A stretch of DNA of 64,000 nucleotides from Nocardia beijingensis NBRC 16342 (lineage in GTDB: Bacteria; Actinomycetota; Actinomycetes; Mycobacteriales; Mycobacteriaceae): NCBI RefSeq assembly GCF_001612785.1, contig NZ_BDBC01000051.1, positions 62,001-126,000 on the forward strand. The letters run 5' to 3'. This document shows, piece after piece, positions 62,121 through 64,000 of the stretch. The position numbers and the translations under genes were made by a program. The notes beneath the pieces were generated by a model. It had not been told where the DNA came from and ran no database searches. It was given only the letters and a program-made list of their open reading frames with translations. Each line of letters opens with the position of its first letter. Positions within the stretch are counted from its first letter, which is position 1.

Positions 62121-63812
62121 ATGCGCGCATTCGCAAGCAAATCGCCTTGTGCACCCGCCTTGTTCGGCGCCTTGCTCGCAGGCGCCCTCGCCGTGCCTGC
62201 GCCCGCCGCGCAGGCCGCACCATTCCCGTGGGCGCCGCCGCCGGTCAACAGCTGCGGTGAGGTCGGTTTCGATCCGCTCAACCGCGAGCCGGATCCCGCC
62301 CAGCCCCCGCCACCACCGCTGCCGCCGCAGATCGACATCCCCGTTCCGATCCCGGAACTCACTCCGGTCCCGGTGCCCGACCCACCACAGGACAACACGC
62401 GGATCGTGCCGGAACCGCTGCCGGAGAATCCGTGCGACAACCCGTGCCCCGACATCAGGGACTATCCCGAACATCCCGGACCCGATCCCGATCCGAGCCC
62501 GACGCCCGAGACCGGCGCCGACGAGAAGACCGGTTCCTCCGGCTCCGCGTCCGGACCCGATTCGGGCAGCGGTTCCGGCTCAGCATCCGGCTCCGGTTCG
62601 AGCGACGGCTCCGGCTCCTCCTCCGGCTCCGGCTCGCCGGTCAAACTGCCGCGCATCGAATTCAAGCCGGAGACCGAGCCGATTCCGGTCCCCGTCCCCG
62701 GCGGTCCCGGTGAGCAGCCGCAGCCGGCGCCGCCGCGGGTCGTGCATCCGGCCGAGCCGGGCCCGCTCGCGGCCGCGGTGGCCGCGCCGACGGTCGAGTC
62801 GGTACAACTGGTCGGGCAGGTGACCGGGCACGGCTCGCAGAACCGCACCGACATGCGCTGGCAGGTCGACGGCACCGATCTCGGCCTGATGTGGGAGACC
62901 CGGCCCGGCGAGGTCGCCGTGGTGTTCGGCGACACCTTCGGCAAGGGCTGGGGTGTCGGCGGCGCGGGCAACGATGACCAGGACTGGCGCAGCAACGTCA
63001 TCGGTTTCAGCACCGACCGCGAGCTGTCCGACGGCCTGACGCTGGACACCTTCGCGCAGGACAGCCGCTGCCACGCGGCGGAGATCCTGGGCAGCCGCAA
63101 GATCAAGAATTGGGAGACCACCACCATCCCGACCTCCGGGTTCGCCATCGGTCACCGGCAGTACCTCAGCTACATGTCGGTGAACCGATGGAGCCGCATA
63201 CCGGGTCTGTGGTGGACCAACTACGGCGGCATCGCCTATTCCGACGACGGCGGGCGCACCTGGCGGAAAGACCAGCACGCCAAGTGGGAGAACCTGTTCG
63301 GGCTCGGCAAGTTCCAGGTCGCGGCGATGGTGCCGCAGGGCGACTACGTCTACATGTTCGGCACGCCCAACGGACGCATCGGCACGATCGCGCTGGCGCG
63401 CGTGCCGAAGCACCAAGTGCTGAACAAGTCCGCCTATCAGTACTGGGTCGGCGGCACCTGGGCGCCCGCCGCCGAGAACGAAGCGACTCCACTGGTGCTC
63501 GGCATCGCCAGTGAGCTCTCGGTGCGCTACGACCGGGAGACCGAGCAGTGGCAGATGGTCTATCTGGATTCGGCGCGGGGCGCGATCGTGCTGCGCACCG
63601 CGGCGAGCCCGCAGGGTGCGTGGACGGACGCGATACCGCTGGTGTCCACCGCCGACTACCCGAAGTCCTACGGTGGTTTCATCCACCCGTGGTCGACCGG
63701 CGAGGACCTGTACTTCACGCTCTCGGCGTGGGACACCTACAACGTGTATCTCATGCACGCCCGGCTCGAGCCGAGCCCGGGTCAGCCCGCCCGCACGAAT
63801 CGCACCGGCTGA
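62121..63812 (+). CDS. Secreted DUF4185 protein
   Basis: A 563-residue secreted protein. The signal peptide ends near PAPAAQA. A Pro-rich segment (residues 50-125) and a Gly/Ser linker (about 135-175) follow. The C-terminal DUF4185 domain spans about residues 230-555: VGQVTGHGSQNRTDMRW, GEVAVVFGDTFG, YLSYMSVNRWSR and GIAYSDDGGRTW, the last an Asp-box-like motif of beta-propeller glycosidase folds. DUF4185 members are predicted five-blade propellers that act on or bind surface sugars; this is inference. The final 31 bases overlap the convergent partial gene. Confidence 0.87.
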   Translation: MRAFASKSPCAPALFGALLAGALAVPAPAAQAAPFPWAPPPVNSCGEVGFDPLNREPDPAQPPPPPLPPQIDIPVPIPELTPVPVPDPPQDNTRIVPEPLPENPCDNPCPDIRDYPEHPGPDPDPSPTPETGADEKTGSSGSASGPDSGSGSGSASGSGSSDGSGSSSGSGSPVKLPRIEFKPETEPIPVPVPGGPGEQPQPAPPRVVHPAEPGPLAAAVAAPTVESVQLVGQVTGHGSQNRTDMRWQVDGTDLGLMWETRPGEVAVVFGDTFGKGWGVGGAGNDDQDWRSNVIGFSTDRELSDGLTLDTFAQDSRCHAAEILGSRKIKNWETTTIPTSGFAIGHRQYLSYMSVNRWSRIPGLWWTNYGGIAYSDDGGRTWRKDQHAKWENLFGLGKFQVAAMVPQGDYVYMFGTPNGRIGTIALARVPKHQVLNKSAYQYWVGGTWAPAAENEATPLVLGIASELSVRYDRETEQWQMVYLDSARGAIVLRTAASPQGAWTDAIPLVSTADYPKSYGGFIHPWSTGEDLYFTLSAWDTYNVYLMHARLEPSPGQPARTNRTG

Positions 63813-64000
63813 CCGGGCCTCGTCTGCGCGATGGCGTCGACGTCGGCGTCGATGACCACCGCGATCACCGGATAGCCCCCCGTGATCGGGTGATCGGCCA
63901 GGAAGATCACCGGTTGCCCGCTCGGCGGCACCTGGATCGAGCCGAGCGCCATGCCTTCGGTCGGCAGTTCGCGGGTGACCTTCCTGGTCAGCGGGGGACC
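63782..64000 (-). CDS. pxpC: 5-oxoprolinase subunit C / KipA-like (C-terminal end, truncated by window)
   Basis: The last 72 codons of a reverse-strand gene whose 5' part lies beyond the window. The visible part reads EGMALGSIQVPPSGQPVIFL, then ADHPITGGYPVIAVV and RPGQPVRFVRAG, the C-terminal signature of AHS2/PxpC (KipA, urea-amidolyase-related) proteins. PxpC works with PxpA and PxpB to open 5-oxoproline to glutamate using ATP. The frame was found directly from the bases. It overlaps the end of the DUF4185 gene by 31 bases, tail to tail. Confidence 0.8.
   Translation of the reverse strand, partial: GPPLTRKVTRELPTEGMALGSIQVPPSGQPVIFLADHPITGGYPVIAVVIDADVDAIAQTRPGQPVRFVRAG

Overview
The window looks like chromosomal DNA from a mycolic-acid actinomycete, most likely Nocardia or a close relative. 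The evidence is high G+C content, frequent GTG starts, a yrbE/mce operon, a three-gene succinate dehydrogenase matching the mycobacterial Sdh1 layout, a ugpAEBC cassette in mycobacterial order, an M13 peptidase of the Zmp1 type, XRE/DUF397 regulatory pairs, and many secreted or lipidated proteins of Corynebacteriales type. No rRNA, tRNA, transposase, integrase, phage gene or CRISPR array was seen. The assignment rests on family and synteny recognition by eye; no database search was run.

Layout. 0-6 kb: the 5' part of an unknown reverse-strand gene, an Orc1-like ATPase, a long acyl-CoA dehydrogenase with a CRP-like operator just before its start, an alpha/beta hydrolase, a 95-aa unknown behind two tandem CRP-like sites, then a gene-poor stretch with a 12-copy 7-bp repeat. 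6-10 kb: sdhC-sdhA-sdhB, preceded by a 13-codon leader ORF whose stop overlaps the sdhC GTG start, and closed by a perfect terminator. 9.8-11 kb: a small membrane protein, a DUF397 protein and a protein of unknown family U. 11-16.3 kb: an AlkA-type glycosylase, a 34-aa peptide gene, a large FAD/Fe-S 2-hydroxyacid dehydrogenase, and about 1 kb without genes that carries a long inverted repeat and three copies of a roughly 140-bp repeat. 16.3-23.5 kb: an ABC exporter behind a clean palindrome, a secreted TAP-type hydrolase, a YhdH-type oxidoreductase, a DinB2-type polymerase with Gln at the steric-gate position, and a TetR-thioesterase pair. 23.5-31.8 kb: lon with a HAIR-like HspR operator, DUF445, a mycothiol/MPI-type protein, a secreted unknown, lhgO, an SRPBCC protein and RNase HI. 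31.8-41.5 kb: a complete mce operon on the reverse strand (yrbEA-yrbEB-mceABCDEF-mas) with ATGA overlaps. 41.9-49.5 kb: a secreted S1 protease, an MFS exporter, an LppU-like lipoprotein, a DUF6764-like secreted protein, a class C beta-lactamase-fold hydrolase, a cytochrome P450 and an L,D-transpeptidase. 49.6-55.9 kb: ugpAEBC and the convergent zmp1. 56-58.4 kb: tandem-DUF397 and XRE genes divergent from a second copy of family U, then a DUF4190-like protein. 58.5-64 kb: pirin, Nudix, MFS, a Ca-loop-like small protein, a DUF4185 secreted protein and the C-terminal end of a PxpC/KipA-like subunit.

How the parts fit. Most of the window is housekeeping and envelope biology: respiration (Sdh1), lipid and sterol or fatty-acid uptake (mce), scavenging of glycerophosphodiesters or glycerol-3-phosphate (ugp), peptidoglycan cross-linking (Ldt), protein quality control (Lon) and DNA repair or tolerance (AlkA, DinB2). 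The least explained material is family U, a conserved protein occurring twice in the window, each time close to a DUF397 gene and once divergent from an XRE/DUF5753 gene. Also unexplained are the sdh leader ORF, the 34-aa peptide gene and the repeat-rich gap at 15.3-15.9 kb.
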